This document shows, piece after piece, positions 18,439 through 28,357 of a stretch of DNA of 64,000 nucleotides. The stretch is taken from contig JAFGDW010000170.1 in assembly GCA_016931935.1 (NCBI GenBank), positions 1 to 64,000 of the forward strand, read 5' to 3'. Numbering within the stretch: position 1 is the first letter of the stretch; every line of letters starts with the position of its first letter. The translations under genes were made by a program, and so were the position numbers. The stretch is from Candidatus Zhuqueibacterota bacterium (GTDB taxonomy: Bacteria; Zhuqueibacterota; Zhuqueibacteria; Thermofontimicrobiales; Thiofontviventaceae). The notes under the pieces were generated by a model. The model was not told the DNA's origin and did no database searches. It saw only the letters and a program-made list of their open reading frames with translations.

Positions 18439-19725
18439 ATGAAAGCACTGTCTGTTATATTGCTTGTCATGCTGATCATCACACAAGGGCTACTCGCACA
18501 AGAAGAAATGGGACGATATCGTAACGAAGATGTCCCCGAATTTTATTACGATATTATTAATGTTGCATCCAGCGAAACTGGGAAATCCCGTATTAATTTG
18601 TACTTTGAAATACCATACGATGAATTGCAATTTGTACGGACAGATAGCAGTTATATTGCAAAGTATGAACTAACCGTTGTCGTTTATGATAAGGACGGTG
18701 AACAGGTGGATGGAAAAATTTGGGAAGAGGCAATTGAGGTAACCAATTATTCATTGACCAATTCCCGTAAAAACTATAGCCTGACCAATACATTTTTTCA
18801 TCTTGATCCCGATGATATTCGTGTTTCCATTGGCCTGATGGATTTGGATACCCAGAAAACAGGATTCCGAAAAACCCGCCTTGATCTTCGCGACTTTTCC
18901 GATCAAAAGTTTGCTGTGAGCGATGTTACGTTCACAGATCAGCTAGAAATTGATTCGCTCGGGATAAAAAGTATTCATCCACAAGTAGCCGATTATATCC
19001 GGGCAACCGGTTCTCAGCTCTTCTGTTATTTTGAAATATACAGCACGGATACAAAAAAAAATCAGGCGTTTGATATATCGTATACCCTTACCGATTCAAA
19101 AAAACATGAAGTGTTGAAAGAATCATATCTCCGCCGGCGAGATAGCAGCCGTACGATGGAATATTTTGCCATTGATCGCAGCGTGTTAACCCATGGTCGG
19201 TATACTTTGGAAGTGGACGTCAAGCAGGGACGTCGGGAAGATAAGGTCAAGAAAGCGTTTATCCTGCGTTGGGCAGGTGCGCCATCGACGGTATCGGATT
19301 TGACGTTGGCAATTCAACAGCTCAGATACATTGCCAAAAATTCTGAATTAAAAGAATTGATGAAAGCCCCGGAAGATGAAAAATTGGATAACTTCAAGGA
19401 ATTCTGGCAAAAACGCGATCCTTCGCCGGGGACGGAAAAAAATGAGTTAATGAATGAATATTATCGTCGCATTGAATACGCCAACGAAAATTTTTCGGGT
19501 TTTCGTGAAGGCTGGATATCAGACATGGGGATGATATATATTATTTTTGGCCCACCAAGTGATATTGAGCGGCACCCGTTTGAGCGTGAATATAAACCCT
19601 ATGAAATTTGGTACTATTATCATATTAATCGTCAATTTGTTTTCGTTGATGAGAGTGGATTTGGAGACTATCGGTTGAGTAATCCGTATAATTGGCGTAA
19701 TTGGCAGGATGGTATTTATTATTAG
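18439..19725 (+). CDS. GWxTD domain-containing secreted protein
   Basis: This is a 428-residue exported protein. It has a signal peptide (ALSVILLVMLIITQGLLAQ), a beta-rich central part, and a C-terminal GWxTD domain with GWISDMGMIYIIFGPPSD and, later, YEIWYYY, FVFVDESGFGDYRL. GWxTD domains are typical of Calditrichota/KSB1, Zixibacteria and Acidobacteriota. Their role is unknown. The canonical Thr of the motif is Ser here. A strong GGGAGGAGG ribosome site precedes ATG 18439. A repeat-containing gap follows. Confidence 0.88.
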   Translation: MKALSVILLVMLIITQGLLAQEEMGRYRNEDVPEFYYDIINVASSETGKSRINLYFEIPYDELQFVRTDSSYIAKYELTVVVYDKDGEQVDGKIWEEAIEVTNYSLTNSRKNYSLTNTFFHLDPDDIRVSIGLMDLDTQKTGFRKTRLDLRDFSDQKFAVSDVTFTDQLEIDSLGIKSIHPQVADYIRATGSQLFCYFEIYSTDTKKNQAFDISYTLTDSKKHEVLKESYLRRRDSSRTMEYFAIDRSVLTHGRYTLEVDVKQGRREDKVKKAFILRWAGAPSTVSDLTLAIQQLRYIAKNSELKELMKAPEDEKLDNFKEFWQKRDPSPGTEKNELMNEYYRRIEYANENFSGFREGWISDMGMIYIIFGPPSDIERHPFEREYKPYEIWYYYHINRQFVFVDESGFGDYRLSNPYNWRNWQDGIYY

Positions 19726-20044
19726 ATGTTAAACGTTTTATTTCAATCGAATAAATTTGTACATTTAATTTCGATTATTCAATAATTATGCTGTTAGCTA
19801 TTGGCCTTCAGCTATTAAAAAGCATGTGACTTGAAAAATACGCGCTTACAATATACTCAAAACGGTCACTAATTGAACATTCAATTTTTGCAATTATGGA
19901 GTGAAGTGACTGTGTCACTTGAAACAGCGACGCAGTCGCTGTACTCCAAAATGTTCAATTTATGCCCATTGTAAGTATAACTATCTTATGTAAAATCGAA
20001 TTATATACACTAACTCATTTGTGTAAATTAAAATCTAAAGATTA
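19726..20044. other. Gene-free gap with nested palindromes
   Basis: No gene is visible in this 319-base stretch. It carries an AGCTATTGGCCTTCAGC sequence (about 19797) like that near 7283, and the nested inverted repeat listed separately at 19872-19959. The last 60 bases are AT-rich leader for the carboxypeptidase gene, with no clear promoter. Confidence 0.6.
19872..19959. repeat. Nested inverted repeat (cruciform-like element)
   Basis: The outer arms ATTGAACATT (19872-19881) and AATGTTCAAT (19950-19959) are perfect. Inside them, TGGAGT (19897-19902) pairs with ACTCCA (19943-19948). Within that lie two separate hairpins: AAGTGAC-tgt-GTCACTT (19904-19920) and AGCGAC-gca-GTCGCT (19926-19940). 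The whole could fold into a cloverleaf-like structure and resembles a small non-coding repeat. Confidence 0.8.
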
Positions 20045-20992
20045 ATGGACCGAATTAAACCGCCACGATTAAAACCCGGTGATACCATCGGCGTTGTTTC
20101 ACCCGCCAGTCGGCCCGGTGAAATCCGTATGCTTCGTAAAGGTGTGAAGTATCTGGAATCGTTGGGCTATCATGTGAAGCTCGGTCCGCATGTGCTCAAC
20201 CAGCGTGGTTATCTTGCCGGTGAAGATAAACGTCGGATTGCCGATTTGCACAGTATGTTTGGCGATCCGGAAGTCAATGCTATTTTTTGCAGTCGAGGCG
20301 GGTACGGATCGCCGCGGTTATTGCATCAACTCGATTATGATTTAATTCGGAATAATCCCAAAATTTTTATTGGATACAGCGATATTACCGCGCTGAACAT
20401 GGCGTTTTTTAAACAGGCGGGACTTGTTAATTTTTCCGGACCAATGGTTGCCGTGGAATGCGGCCGGGGAATTGAGCCATTTACGGAAAAATCGTTATGG
20501 CACATGCTCGCTTCTGGCGACTCAATTACTAAAATTGTCAATCCCGAAGGTGAAAAAATCAAAATTGTAAATTCCGGTAAAGCCTCGGGATTGTTGATGC
20601 CGGTGTGTTTTTCTGTGTTGCACGGCATTTTGGGCACACCCTATGTGCCCGATTTTACTGGCACAATATTGGTATTGGAAGACATCAATGAAGAACCGTA
20701 CCGGCTGGATCGTTATTTTTCAAGCTTGAAGGCTTCGGGTATTTTAGACAAGCTGGCGGCTTTGGTGCTCGGCCAATTTATCGATTGTGAATCGCACGAT
20801 GCGGACAAGCCATCATTGACGGTTCATAATGTATTGAAAGATTATCTGGCTGAATTGTCGATTCCGGTACTTTCCGGGCTGGCTTATGGGCATGGCGCCG
20901 TTAAAATGACAATGCCCATCGGGATTCGGGCGGAAATTGATACAAGACGACGATTATTTTCAATTGTGGAATCAACCGTGAAAGGAACGTAA
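20045..20992 (+). CDS. LD-carboxypeptidase (S66 family)
   Basis: This is a muramoyl-tetrapeptide carboxypeptidase-type serine peptidase of 315 residues that removes the terminal D-Ala from peptidoglycan tetrapeptides during recycling. The family segments VVSPASR, CSRGGYGSPRLL, GYSDITALN with the nucleophile Ser112, and the C-terminal AYGHGAVKMTMPIG with the catalytic His are all present. A Glu in VLEDINEEPYRLDR completes the Ser-His-Glu set. No signal peptide is visible, so it is cytoplasmic. The ribosome site is weak. The stop overlaps the purN start by one base. Confidence 0.93.
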   Translation: MDRIKPPRLKPGDTIGVVSPASRPGEIRMLRKGVKYLESLGYHVKLGPHVLNQRGYLAGEDKRRIADLHSMFGDPEVNAIFCSRGGYGSPRLLHQLDYDLIRNNPKIFIGYSDITALNMAFFKQAGLVNFSGPMVAVECGRGIEPFTEKSLWHMLASGDSITKIVNPEGEKIKIVNSGKASGLLMPVCFSVLHGILGTPYVPDFTGTILVLEDINEEPYRLDRYFSSLKASGILDKLAALVLGQFIDCESHDADKPSLTVHNVLKDYLAELSIPVLSGLAYGHGAVKMTMPIGIRAEIDTRRRLFSIVESTVKGT

Positions 20993-21618
20993 TGGCAGAT
21001 TTGGTGCTTGGTGTGTTGGCGTCGGGACGTGGATCGAATTTTGATGCGATTCTGAATAATATAAAAAATGGTACATTGAATGCCCGAATCGGTGTGGTTA
21101 TTTCCAATAATAAATCGGCAGGCGCTCTGGATATTGCAAGAGAGAATAGTATACCGGCAATCCATTTAGCATCGGCCCAATTTGATGATAAAAGCAAATT
21201 CGCCGATACCATGCTGGATACCTTCAAAAAGTATGACGTGAATTTTGTTGTTCTCGCTGGCTATATGAAGATGATTCCAGTAAAAGTTGTTCAGGCGTTT
21301 AAGCATCGAATGCTGAACATCCATCCGGCACTGTTACCATCATTCGGCGGAAAAGGATTTTACGGACACAACGTTCATGAAGCAGTTCTGGCGTACGGCT
21401 GCAAAGTTTCCGGCGCAACGGTGCATCTTGTTGACGAAGAATATGATACCGGCGCTCCTGTGATCCAGCGAACTGTTCCGGTGCTTGATGATGACACCCC
21501 GGAGACGCTGGCAGCGCGGGTGCTTGTTGTTGAACATCAGATATTCTCTGAAGCATTGCAATTGTTTGCCACGGATCGGATTGAGATTCACGGCAGGCAC
21601 GTTAGGATTAAGCCATAG
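20992..21618 (+). CDS. purN: Phosphoribosylglycinamide formyltransferase PurN
   Basis: PurN is GAR transformylase, the third step of purine synthesis, using 10-formyltetrahydrofolate. The protein of 208 residues has VLASGRGSNFDAIL for phosphate binding, the catalytic Asn-His-Asp region (MLNIHPALLPSF, GATVHLVDEEYDTG), and a C-terminal helix. It is coupled to the LD-carboxypeptidase gene by an overlap of one base. Its stop codon lies inside the flank of an intergenic repeat. Confidence 0.96.
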   Translation: MADLVLGVLASGRGSNFDAILNNIKNGTLNARIGVVISNNKSAGALDIARENSIPAIHLASAQFDDKSKFADTMLDTFKKYDVNFVVLAGYMKMIPVKVVQAFKHRMLNIHPALLPSFGGKGFYGHNVHEAVLAYGCKVSGATVHLVDEEYDTGAPVIQRTVPVLDDDTPETLAARVLVVEHQIFSEALQLFATDRIEIHGRHVRIKP

Positions 21619-21670
21619 CGCGCTAAAGCGCGTGTGAGACGTCAGACGTGAGAAGTGAGACGATGTCTCA
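21619..21670. repeat. Palindrome plus GTGAGACGT-type repeat
   Basis: A hairpin CGCGCT-aa-AGCGCG (21619-21632) follows the purN stop directly. After it comes GTGAGACGTCAGACGTGAG and GTGAGACG to about 21670. The second part is related to the GTGAAACGT elements at 7346 and 50016, forming a dispersed family. Confidence 0.7.
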
Positions 21671-21777
21671 TATTTCATGGCTCGGGTTTCATGTTGTTTA
21701 TCCGGGATGATTGAACATTGTGTTGTAATTTTTTATATTAAAATGCTAAAGTTCATAATAATACTTTAACAGGATTC

Positions 21778-22410
21778 ATGGTGAAACGATTTCTTAATGT
21801 TGGTCTTTGGTTTTTTTGTTTCGTTGCAATTGGTTATTCCCAAAACAGCTATGAACTAGTTGACATCACGACTTTGGATTCGACAATTCTTGTCGATATT
21901 AAATATGCTACCTCTGACAATTTCATGGGGGAAGTATTATATACAGCTAATATTTGCTTGCTCCGACGCCCGGTTGCCGAACGTTTGGTACTGGTTCAGA
22001 AGCATCTGCGTAACCAGGGTTACGGTCTAAAAATTTGGGATGGTTATCGCCCGCTTTCGGTTCAAAAAAAAATGTGGGAAAAAGTTCCCGATCCCGGTTT
22101 CGTGGCGGATCCGCGCTATGGCTCTAACCATAATCGTGGCGCTGCGGTTGATGTGACATTGGTCGATATAAATGGCCGGGACCTGGAAATGCCAACAGGT
22201 TTTGATGACTTTAGTGAAAAGGCGCGCAGTGACTATCCGGATGTTTCGGTGACTGCACAACAACATCGATTTATATTGCAGCAAGCAATGACGGCCTATG
22301 GTTTTCAAACAATTAATTCTGAATGGTGGCATTTTAATGATAAAGATATGAAGGCATATCCGGTACTGGATGTGCCGCTGGAACAATTTATTGAGGGAAG
22401 GAAGCAGTAA
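21778..22410 (+). CDS. D-Ala-D-Ala dipeptidase, VanX/M15D-like
   Basis: This is a zinc dipeptidase of the M15D family, 210 residues, with a signal peptide (FLNVGLWFFCFVAIGYSQ), so it acts in the periplasm or envelope. The Zn ligands are His and Asp in SNHNRGAAVDVTL and His in EWWHFND. DGYRPLSVQKKMW contains the conserved Arg. Envelope M15D enzymes cut D-Ala-D-Ala released in cell-wall turnover. There is no vancomycin-resistance cluster around it, so this is more likely nutritional or recycling than resistance. A weak AGGA site precedes the ATG. Confidence 0.9.
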   Translation: MVKRFLNVGLWFFCFVAIGYSQNSYELVDITTLDSTILVDIKYATSDNFMGEVLYTANICLLRRPVAERLVLVQKHLRNQGYGLKIWDGYRPLSVQKKMWEKVPDPGFVADPRYGSNHNRGAAVDVTLVDINGRDLEMPTGFDDFSEKARSDYPDVSVTAQQHRFILQQAMTAYGFQTINSEWWHFNDKDMKAYPVLDVPLEQFIEGRKQ

Positions 22411-22413
22411 TTC

Positions 22414-23973
22414 ATGACACACATCAAACGCGCGTTGATTAGCGTATCGGATAAAACGAATATTATACCATTTGCTAAAAAATTAAAAGAATTTGGGGTT
22501 GAATTAATTTCCACTGGCGGGACTGCAAAATTGTTAATGGAGCAGGGAGTTGAATGCCGACAAGTTGATGATGTTACCGGTTTTCCGGAAATGATGGATG
22601 GACGATTAAAAACATTGCATCCGAAGATTCATGGTGGTATATTGGCAAAGCGGGACAATCCTGAACATCTCACGCAGATTGAAAAACAGGGCATTGGGCT
22701 GATTGATATGATAGTCGTTAATCTGTACCCGTTTGAGGCGACAATTGCCAAGCCGGATGTCACACTGAATATGGCGATTGAAAATATCGATATTGGCGGA
22801 CCTACAATGATTCGCGCAGCAGCAAAAAATTATAAAGATGTTGCGGTTGTGACCGATCCTCAACAATATGATATGATTATTAATATCATGTCAGAAAATA
22901 ACGGAGCAATTACACGCGATGTTCTGTTCCATTTGGCGATTGAGGCATTTGCACTGACGAACCGTTATGATGGGTTGATTGCTGCGCATCTCAGTAACGT
23001 AGAAAGCAAAGCGACATTTCCGGATAAATTAAGTGTATCGTTTGAAAAAGTTCAGGAATTGCGCTACGGTGAGAATCCGCATCAGCAGGCAGCGTTTTAT
23101 ACGACGGCTGGAAAGCCGCGAACGGGCATTGCCGGCGCCACACAATTACATGGAAAGGAATTATCGTATAACAATATCATGGATCTTGATGGCGTTTTAC
23201 GCATGGTGCTTTCATTTCAAGAACCGGCCTGTGTGATTGTCAAACACAGCAATCCCTGTGGAGCAGCAGTTGGCGACAATATTCACAAAGCGTTCACAAA
23301 AGCATTTGCAACTGACTCCGTATCAGCGTATGGCGGCATTTTTGCATTCAACCGAACGGTGGAGCTTCCATTAGCTGAAGAATTATCTAAAATATTTATA
23401 GAAGTCATTGTCGCACCGGAATTTTCATTAGAAGCGTTGGAACTTCTCCGCAAAAAGAAGAATGTGCGGCTATTAACATTGCCGTTTGAGCAACAAAATA
23501 TTCGCAGTGGTATGGTGATAAAAGATGTGCTTGGTGGTATATTGGTTCAGGAACAGGACGGATTTGGAATCGATGATTGCGAACTGAAGGTTGTCACCAA
23601 CCGTCAGCCGGCGGAAAAAGAATGGGCGGGATTAAAATTTGGCTGGAAAGTTGTGAAGTGGGTGAAATCTAACGCGATTGTTTTTACCACGCATGATCGA
23701 ACGATCGGGATTGGCGCCGGGCAGATGTCCCGTGTGGATTCCGTGATTCTGGCCGGGGATAAAGCCAAACGCGCCGGACTTTCACTGGAAGGCACAATCA
23801 TGGCTTCAGATGCATTCTTCCCGTTTCGTGATGGTATAGACAGTGCAGCCGCCGTGGGCGTGACAGCGATTATTCAGCCGGGCGGCTCCGTACGTGATGA
23901 AGACGTTATAACAGCGGCAAATGAACATAATATTGCAATGGTATTTACGGGTATGAGGCACTTCAGGCACTAA
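22414..23973 (+). CDS. purH: Bifunctional PurH (AICAR formyltransferase/IMP cyclohydrolase)
   Basis: PurH catalyses the last two steps of IMP synthesis. The N-terminal cyclohydrolase (MGS-like) domain shows [18 protein letters not shown] and [12 protein letters not shown]. The C-terminal formyltransferase has [26 protein letters not shown] with catalytic Lys-His, and the [13 protein letters not shown] segment. At 519 residues it is full length. AAGGAAG precedes ATG 22414, three bases after the dipeptidase stop, so the two may be cotranscribed. purF and purN lie elsewhere in the window and are not in one operon. Confidence 0.97.
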   Translation: MTHIKRALISVSDKTNIIPFAKKLKEFGVELISTGGTAKLLMEQGVECRQVDDVTGFPEMMDGRLKTLHPKIHGGILAKRDNPEHLTQIEKQGIGLIDMIVVNLYPFEATIAKPDVTLNMAIENIDIGGPTMIRAAAKNYKDVAVVTDPQQYDMIINIMSENNGAITRDVLFHLAIEAFALTNRYDGLIAAHLSNVESKATFPDKLSVSFEKVQELRYGENPHQQAAFYTTAGKPRTGIAGATQLHGKELSYNNIMDLDGVLRMVLSFQEPACVIVKHSNPCGAAVGDNIHKAFTKAFATDSVSAYGGIFAFNRTVELPLAEELSKIFIEVIVAPEFSLEALELLRKKKNVRLLTLPFEQQNIRSGMVIKDVLGGILVQEQDGFGIDDCELKVVTNRQPAEKEWAGLKFGWKVVKWVKSNAIVFTTHDRTIGIGAGQMSRVDSVILAGDKAKRAGLSLEGTIMASDAFFPFRDGIDSAAAVGVTAIIQPGGSVRDEDVITAANEHNIAMVFTGMRHFRH

Positions 23974-24011
23974 CAGAAAAGTTGTTGAACTTGTAACGAT
24001 GGGATTGTGGA

Positions 24012-25055
24012 ATGTCTATGTCAATGTTTAAAAATTATTTCGTGAGTGATATTGCCATTGATCTGGGCACAGCAAATACGCTTGTGTTTGTCAAAGGCAA
24101 AGGGATTCTGGTAAATGAACCATCGGTTGTGGCAATTCAGAAATCGAACCAGGAAATTGTTGCATATGGAGCGGAAGCGAAGGAAATGCTTGGCCGAACT
24201 CCCGGTGAAATTTTGACAGTACGTCCGCTGAAAGACGGCGTTATCGCCGATTTCGAACTGGCGGAACGGATGATGCGCCATTTCATCCGCAAAGTTAAAG
24301 TTAGCCGTTTGGTTCGCCCACGAATTGTGGTGGCAATTCCTTCCGGTATTACCGATGTTGAAAAACGTGCTGTGCGTGATTCCGCCGAACATGTCGGCGC
24401 CCGTGAAGTCTATTTAATCTCCGAGCCAATGGCTGCATCGATTGGCGTTGGCCTTCCGATCAATGAACCGGTCGGAAGTATGATTATTGATATCGGTGGC
24501 GGCACGACGGAAATTGCAGTGATTGCGCTTTCCGGCATTGTTAATGACACATCCATCCGGATTGCCGGCGATGAAATGACCGAATCGATCATTCAATATT
24601 TCAAGCGAAAATATAATTTGCTAATCGGTGAAAACACGGCTGAAATGATAAAATGCACAATCGGATCCGCCGGTCCGGTCGTGGATAAAGCATCCATGAC
24701 AGTGAAGGGTCGCGATCTTGTAGCCGGTGTCCCCAAAACCATTGAAATCACCGCCGAAGAAGTGCAGGAAGCTTTATCCGAATCGATTGACGCCATTGTT
24801 GAAGCGGTGAAACTCTGTCTCGAACAAACACCACCGGAATTAGCAGCGGATATTCTCGATCGTGGAATTATTCTTACCGGTGGCGGTTCGATGCTAAAGG
24901 GTCTGGATGAACGTTTGCGTCGGGAAACCAGTTTACCGATCGTCATCAGTGATGATCCGTTAACATGTGTCGTACGTGGCGCCGGAAAAATTTTGGATGA
25001 TTTGGAAGGGTACCAAAAAGTACTATTTAAAACACGACGAGAATATCAATCTTAA
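24012..25055 (+). CDS. mreB: Rod-shape actin homologue MreB
   Basis: MreB is the bacterial actin that organises lateral cell-wall synthesis. The protein of 347 residues has the phosphate-1 motif DLGTANTLVFVKGKG, VAIPSGITDVEKRAV, the phosphate-2 motif DIGGGTTEIAVI, and the adenosine motif TGGGSMLKGLDERL. The start MSMSMFKNYF is ambiguous between three in-frame ATG codons within 15 bases. It heads a five-gene elongasome block with mreC, mreD, mrdA and rodA. The gap to mreC is 2 bases. Confidence 0.97.
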   Translation: MSMSMFKNYFVSDIAIDLGTANTLVFVKGKGILVNEPSVVAIQKSNQEIVAYGAEAKEMLGRTPGEILTVRPLKDGVIADFELAERMMRHFIRKVKVSRLVRPRIVVAIPSGITDVEKRAVRDSAEHVGAREVYLISEPMAASIGVGLPINEPVGSMIIDIGGGTTEIAVIALSGIVNDTSIRIAGDEMTESIIQYFKRKYNLLIGENTAEMIKCTIGSAGPVVDKASMTVKGRDLVAGVPKTIEITAEEVQEALSESIDAIVEAVKLCLEQTPPELAADILDRGIILTGGGSMLKGLDERLRRETSLPIVISDDPLTCVVRGAGKILDDLEGYQKVLFKTRREYQS

Positions 25056-25057
25056 TT

Positions 25058-25861
25058 ATGAATCGATACATTACGAATATCAGAGAGTATGGCATTCTAC
25101 TCGGCTGTATTCTGATTTCTCTTATTTTGTTGTTTTCCAAAAGCACTCCGCAGCTTGAAGCCATCAAGGCAAAGACGCTGAAGATGGCCGGAGTATTTCA
25201 TTCGTTGAATAATTCGTTATCCCGTCATGCGCATGTAGAAAAAACAAATCAGTTTTTACGGGAACAGAATACACGGCTGGCGCTTGAGAACAGCCGGATG
25301 CGTGCAGCAGTTCTGGAAAACGAACGGCTACGCAAACTAATTGATTTTAAAACTGACTATCCGTCAAAATTGATCGCCGCCCGGATAATAGGCGGAAGTA
25401 CAACCGGAGTAATCAATTATATCTTGTTGGAATCAGGAGAAAATGATGGTATCCGCCGGGATATGCCGATTGTATTACCCGATGGATTGGTTGGAAAAAT
25501 TATACGCGTAAGCCCTACCCACTCGATGGGGCATATGTTGTTCGATCAGAATTTTCGTGTGAGCGCTAAAGTACAACGCAGTAGTATTAAGGGAATAATC
25601 AGTTGGCAGGGGGGGCAAACGTGCATTCTTAACGAAGTGCCCAACCGTTCCGATGTCAAGCCCGGTGATCGGGTTGTGACGTCAGGATATAGCCAGATTT
25701 TCCCGGAAGGAATTTATATAGGAACTGTTGAAAAAGCTGAAAATACAAAACGATCGTTATCGATGATCATTACAGTCCGCCCGGAAATTGACTTCGACCG
25801 TCTGGAAGAGGTTTTGATAATTGCCGACCGTCAGCCATCCATTACCAATTTAGACCAATGA
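25058..25861 (+). CDS. mreC: Rod-shape-determining protein MreC
   Basis: MreC is a periplasmic scaffold of the elongasome with an N-terminal membrane anchor (about residues 10-28), a coiled coil (about residues 45-95) and two beta domains (residues 105-260). It binds PBP2 and MreD. The segment IIGGSTTGVINYILLESGENDGI and later SGYSQIFPEGIYIGTVE are typical of the family. Its end overlaps the mreD start by four bases. Confidence 0.94.
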   Translation: MNRYITNIREYGILLGCILISLILLFSKSTPQLEAIKAKTLKMAGVFHSLNNSLSRHAHVEKTNQFLREQNTRLALENSRMRAAVLENERLRKLIDFKTDYPSKLIAARIIGGSTTGVINYILLESGENDGIRRDMPIVLPDGLVGKIIRVSPTHSMGHMLFDQNFRVSAKVQRSSIKGIISWQGGQTCILNEVPNRSDVKPGDRVVTSGYSQIFPEGIYIGTVEKAENTKRSLSMIITVRPEIDFDRLEEVLIIADRQPSITNLDQ

Positions 25862-26343
25862 AATTCATCAAGTACGCGACAATATTTCTGCTCACCTATC
25901 TGATTGAAGCCAATTTTATCGATTTTATTTCCATTAAAGGCGTTATCCCCGATGTGACACTGGTATTTTTAATTTTTCTGAGTCTACGGGAAAGTCAAGC
26001 TGCAGCGACGGTCACCGGATTTCTAGTAGGACTTTTCACCGATCTGTTTACGTTTGGTGTGCTCGGGCTGTCATCGTTATCAAATTCGATTTCATGTTTT
26101 TTAACATCATATTTTAAACGCCCGAAAGGCGCGATTTCCATCTGGCAACTGGCAATCATAGTTTTTGTTATTACGATTATTCATGACCGGATTTTCCAGT
26201 TTATCTTTTTGTTAGGCACCAATCAACATTTTTTCCGATCGTTTATTTATTTTACGATTCCAAAAGCATTATACACGACTACAATTGCTTTAATAGTTAA
26301 CTTGATATTCCAACGCATGATTTGGCAACAAAGTGATTTTTAA
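25858..26343 (+). CDS. mreD: Rod-shape-determining protein MreD
   Basis: MreD is the small polytopic membrane partner of MreC. The 161-residue protein is mostly hydrophobic, with about five helices, and contains KGVIPDVTLVFLIFLSLR and TGFLVGLFTDLFTFGVLGLSS, the family's conserved Asp-containing segment. It overlaps mreC by four bases. Identity rests mainly on position and this motif. The 226-base gap that follows holds no gene. Confidence 0.9.
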   Translation: MKFIKYATIFLLTYLIEANFIDFISIKGVIPDVTLVFLIFLSLRESQAAATVTGFLVGLFTDLFTFGVLGLSSLSNSISCFLTSYFKRPKGAISIWQLAIIVFVITIIHDRIFQFIFLLGTNQHFFRSFIYFTIPKALYTTTIALIVNLIFQRMIWQQSDF

Positions 26344-26569
26344 AAACGTTTCATTCACTTTTACGAAACCAACAAAACTTCCATCGCCGCTGATAATGCT
26401 TTTTGAACTTTTCACGGACAATAACAATTATTCAATAGTAGCGATTTTTTACATACAGGGGAAGAGTGGCAGAGTGCACGTAACAGGGTGAGTTTTCTCT
26501 GTTTCCCGTAGTCGACATCTGAATTCGCTCAACTGAAAACATAGTCATAAAAAATTCCATCAATAAGAT

Positions 26570-28357
26570 ATGAACGCTTCACAACTTCAAAATCGGTACC
26601 GCATTTTTGTAATCGGCATTAGTGTTGCTTTTTTTGTGCTTCTATGTCGATTTTTTTATTTGCAAATATATCAGCGGGCACGTTATTTCCAGGAATCCGA
26701 ACGGAATCGTATTCAGAAAATCGTACTGCAACCGACACGTGGCATTATGTACGATCGCAATGGTGTTGTGCTCGTCGATAATCGTCCGTCCTACTCTGTC
26801 TATGCAATCCCCTTCGAAACAAAAAAAGCTGATTCGGTGTTTGAATTAACGGCAACCATTCTTTCAATGGATGTTGGTGAAGTAAAGGATAAAATTCGTC
26901 GCTATCGTCGCAGCCAGTTCGCTCCTGTCAAACTAAAGCGACAAATCGATTTTACAACGTTGAGCGAAATTGAGGAGAACCGGCTATCATTGCCAGGGAT
27001 TATTTATGATATCGAACCACGCCGGGCATATTCGTCGGGTGTACGTGCGCCGCATTTGTTTGGCTATCTGGGAGAAATTACGGACAATGAACTGGAAGTG
27101 GCAAAAGACAGCGGGTATCGCCTGGGCGATATTATCGGGAAAAAAGGGCTGGAAAAAGTTTACGAAGATGTGTTGCAAGGATTACGAGGATTTCGTTATG
27201 TTGAAGTCGACGCGTTTGGGCGCGAAGTTCGCACATTAAAAGATAAACCGGAAATGTTGCCGCTGCCGGGTAAAAATCTGCATTTATCAATTGATGCCGA
27301 ATTGCAGAAATTTCTCGAAGCGCGCATGGATACGCTTCAAGGCGGCGCTGTGGTTGTGGATTGTCGTAACGGTGAAGTGCTGGCGCTTGTTAGTAAGCCG
27401 GATTATGAACCGGAAATATTTACAAAACCGATCACTCAGGATGTTTGGAACGGATTGATCAACGATCCTCGCAAACCTTTGTACGACAGAATGGTACAAA
27501 GTCTTTATCCGCCAGGCTCAACTTTTAAACTCGTTGTTGCTTCGGCGGCGTTGGAATCGGGATTAATTACCAAGGAATGGTCGAGTTACTGCAATGGATT
27601 TTTAACATTTGGCCGCCGAACATTTGAGTGCTGGAAAACCGTTGGTCATAAAGATGTGGATCTCACGCAAGCAATTGCCCAATCATGTAATGTCTACTTT
27701 TATAAATTGGGCCCCAAGTTGGGGATCGATACCTGGTCCGAATATGCAAAAAAATTTCGTTTCGGAGAGCGCACTGGTATTGATTTAATTAACGAGAATG
27801 CCGGCCTGGTTCCGACTCAGAAATATCTTGATGAAACGTATGGCGCTGGGAAATGGTCACAGGGGCTCATGCTAAATTTAGCTGTCGGCCAGGGTGATTT
27901 GCTTGTCACACCTCTACAACTGGTATCGCTGGCCATGATAATGGCGAACAAAGGCGTTTATCACCAGATTCATCTTGTTCGATATATAGAAGATCCGATT
28001 GATGGCGCACAGCAGCAATTACGTGTTGATTCGACCATGATTCAGGGGATATCCGATACAACATTTAATATTGTCCGTAATGGCATGTACGAAGTCGTTC
28101 AGGGAGTCCATGGAACCGCGAAAATTTGCCGATTCAGGGATATTCATGTGGCAGGCAAAACCGGAACTGCCCAAAACCCTCATGGCGATCCGCATGCATG
28201 GTTTATAGGATTTGCTCCTTATGAGAAACCGGAAATAGCATTTTGTGTTCTTGTGGAGAATGGAGGTAGTGGAAGTGGAAACGCCGCACCAATTGCCAGA
28301 GGAATCATTGATCATTATTTCCATAAAAGTAAGCGAAAATTAGCCTATGAATTTTAG
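26570..28357 (+). CDS. mrdA: Penicillin-binding protein 2 (MrdA)
   Basis: This is the elongasome transpeptidase, a class B PBP of 595 residues with one N-terminal transmembrane helix. The pedestal domain begins RGIMYDRNGVVLVDNRPSYSVY. Catalytic motifs are the SxxK Ser in PPGSTFKLV, SxN in AQSCNVYFYKLG, and KTG in AGKTGTAQNPHG. It works with RodA glycosyltransferase, whose gene overlaps by 11 bases. The ATG at 26570 has only a weak ribosome site. Confidence 0.97.
   Translation: MNASQLQNRYRIFVIGISVAFFVLLCRFFYLQIYQRARYFQESERNRIQKIVLQPTRGIMYDRNGVVLVDNRPSYSVYAIPFETKKADSVFELTATILSMDVGEVKDKIRRYRRSQFAPVKLKRQIDFTTLSEIEENRLSLPGIIYDIEPRRAYSSGVRAPHLFGYLGEITDNELEVAKDSGYRLGDIIGKKGLEKVYEDVLQGLRGFRYVEVDAFGREVRTLKDKPEMLPLPGKNLHLSIDAELQKFLEARMDTLQGGAVVVDCRNGEVLALVSKPDYEPEIFTKPITQDVWNGLINDPRKPLYDRMVQSLYPPGSTFKLVVASAALESGLITKEWSSYCNGFLTFGRRTFECWKTVGHKDVDLTQAIAQSCNVYFYKLGPKLGIDTWSEYAKKFRFGERTGIDLINENAGLVPTQKYLDETYGAGKWSQGLMLNLAVGQGDLLVTPLQLVSLAMIMANKGVYHQIHLVRYIEDPIDGAQQQLRVDSTMIQGISDTTFNIVRNGMYEVVQGVHGTAKICRFRDIHVAGKTGTAQNPHGDPHAWFIGFAPYEKPEIAFCVLVENGGSGSGNAAPIARGIIDHYFHKSKRKLAYEF

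Noticed and set aside
21778-22410. VanX-like dipeptidase as vancomycin resistance
   Set aside because: There is no vanH, vanA or vanR/S beside it, and M15D enzymes are common in recycling or nutrition.
26458-26540. Possible tRNA in the mreD-mrdA gap
   Set aside because: The stretch has GC-rich and GGCAGAGT-like bases, but there is no T-loop GTTCGANTC and no acceptor pairing, so it is not a tRNA.
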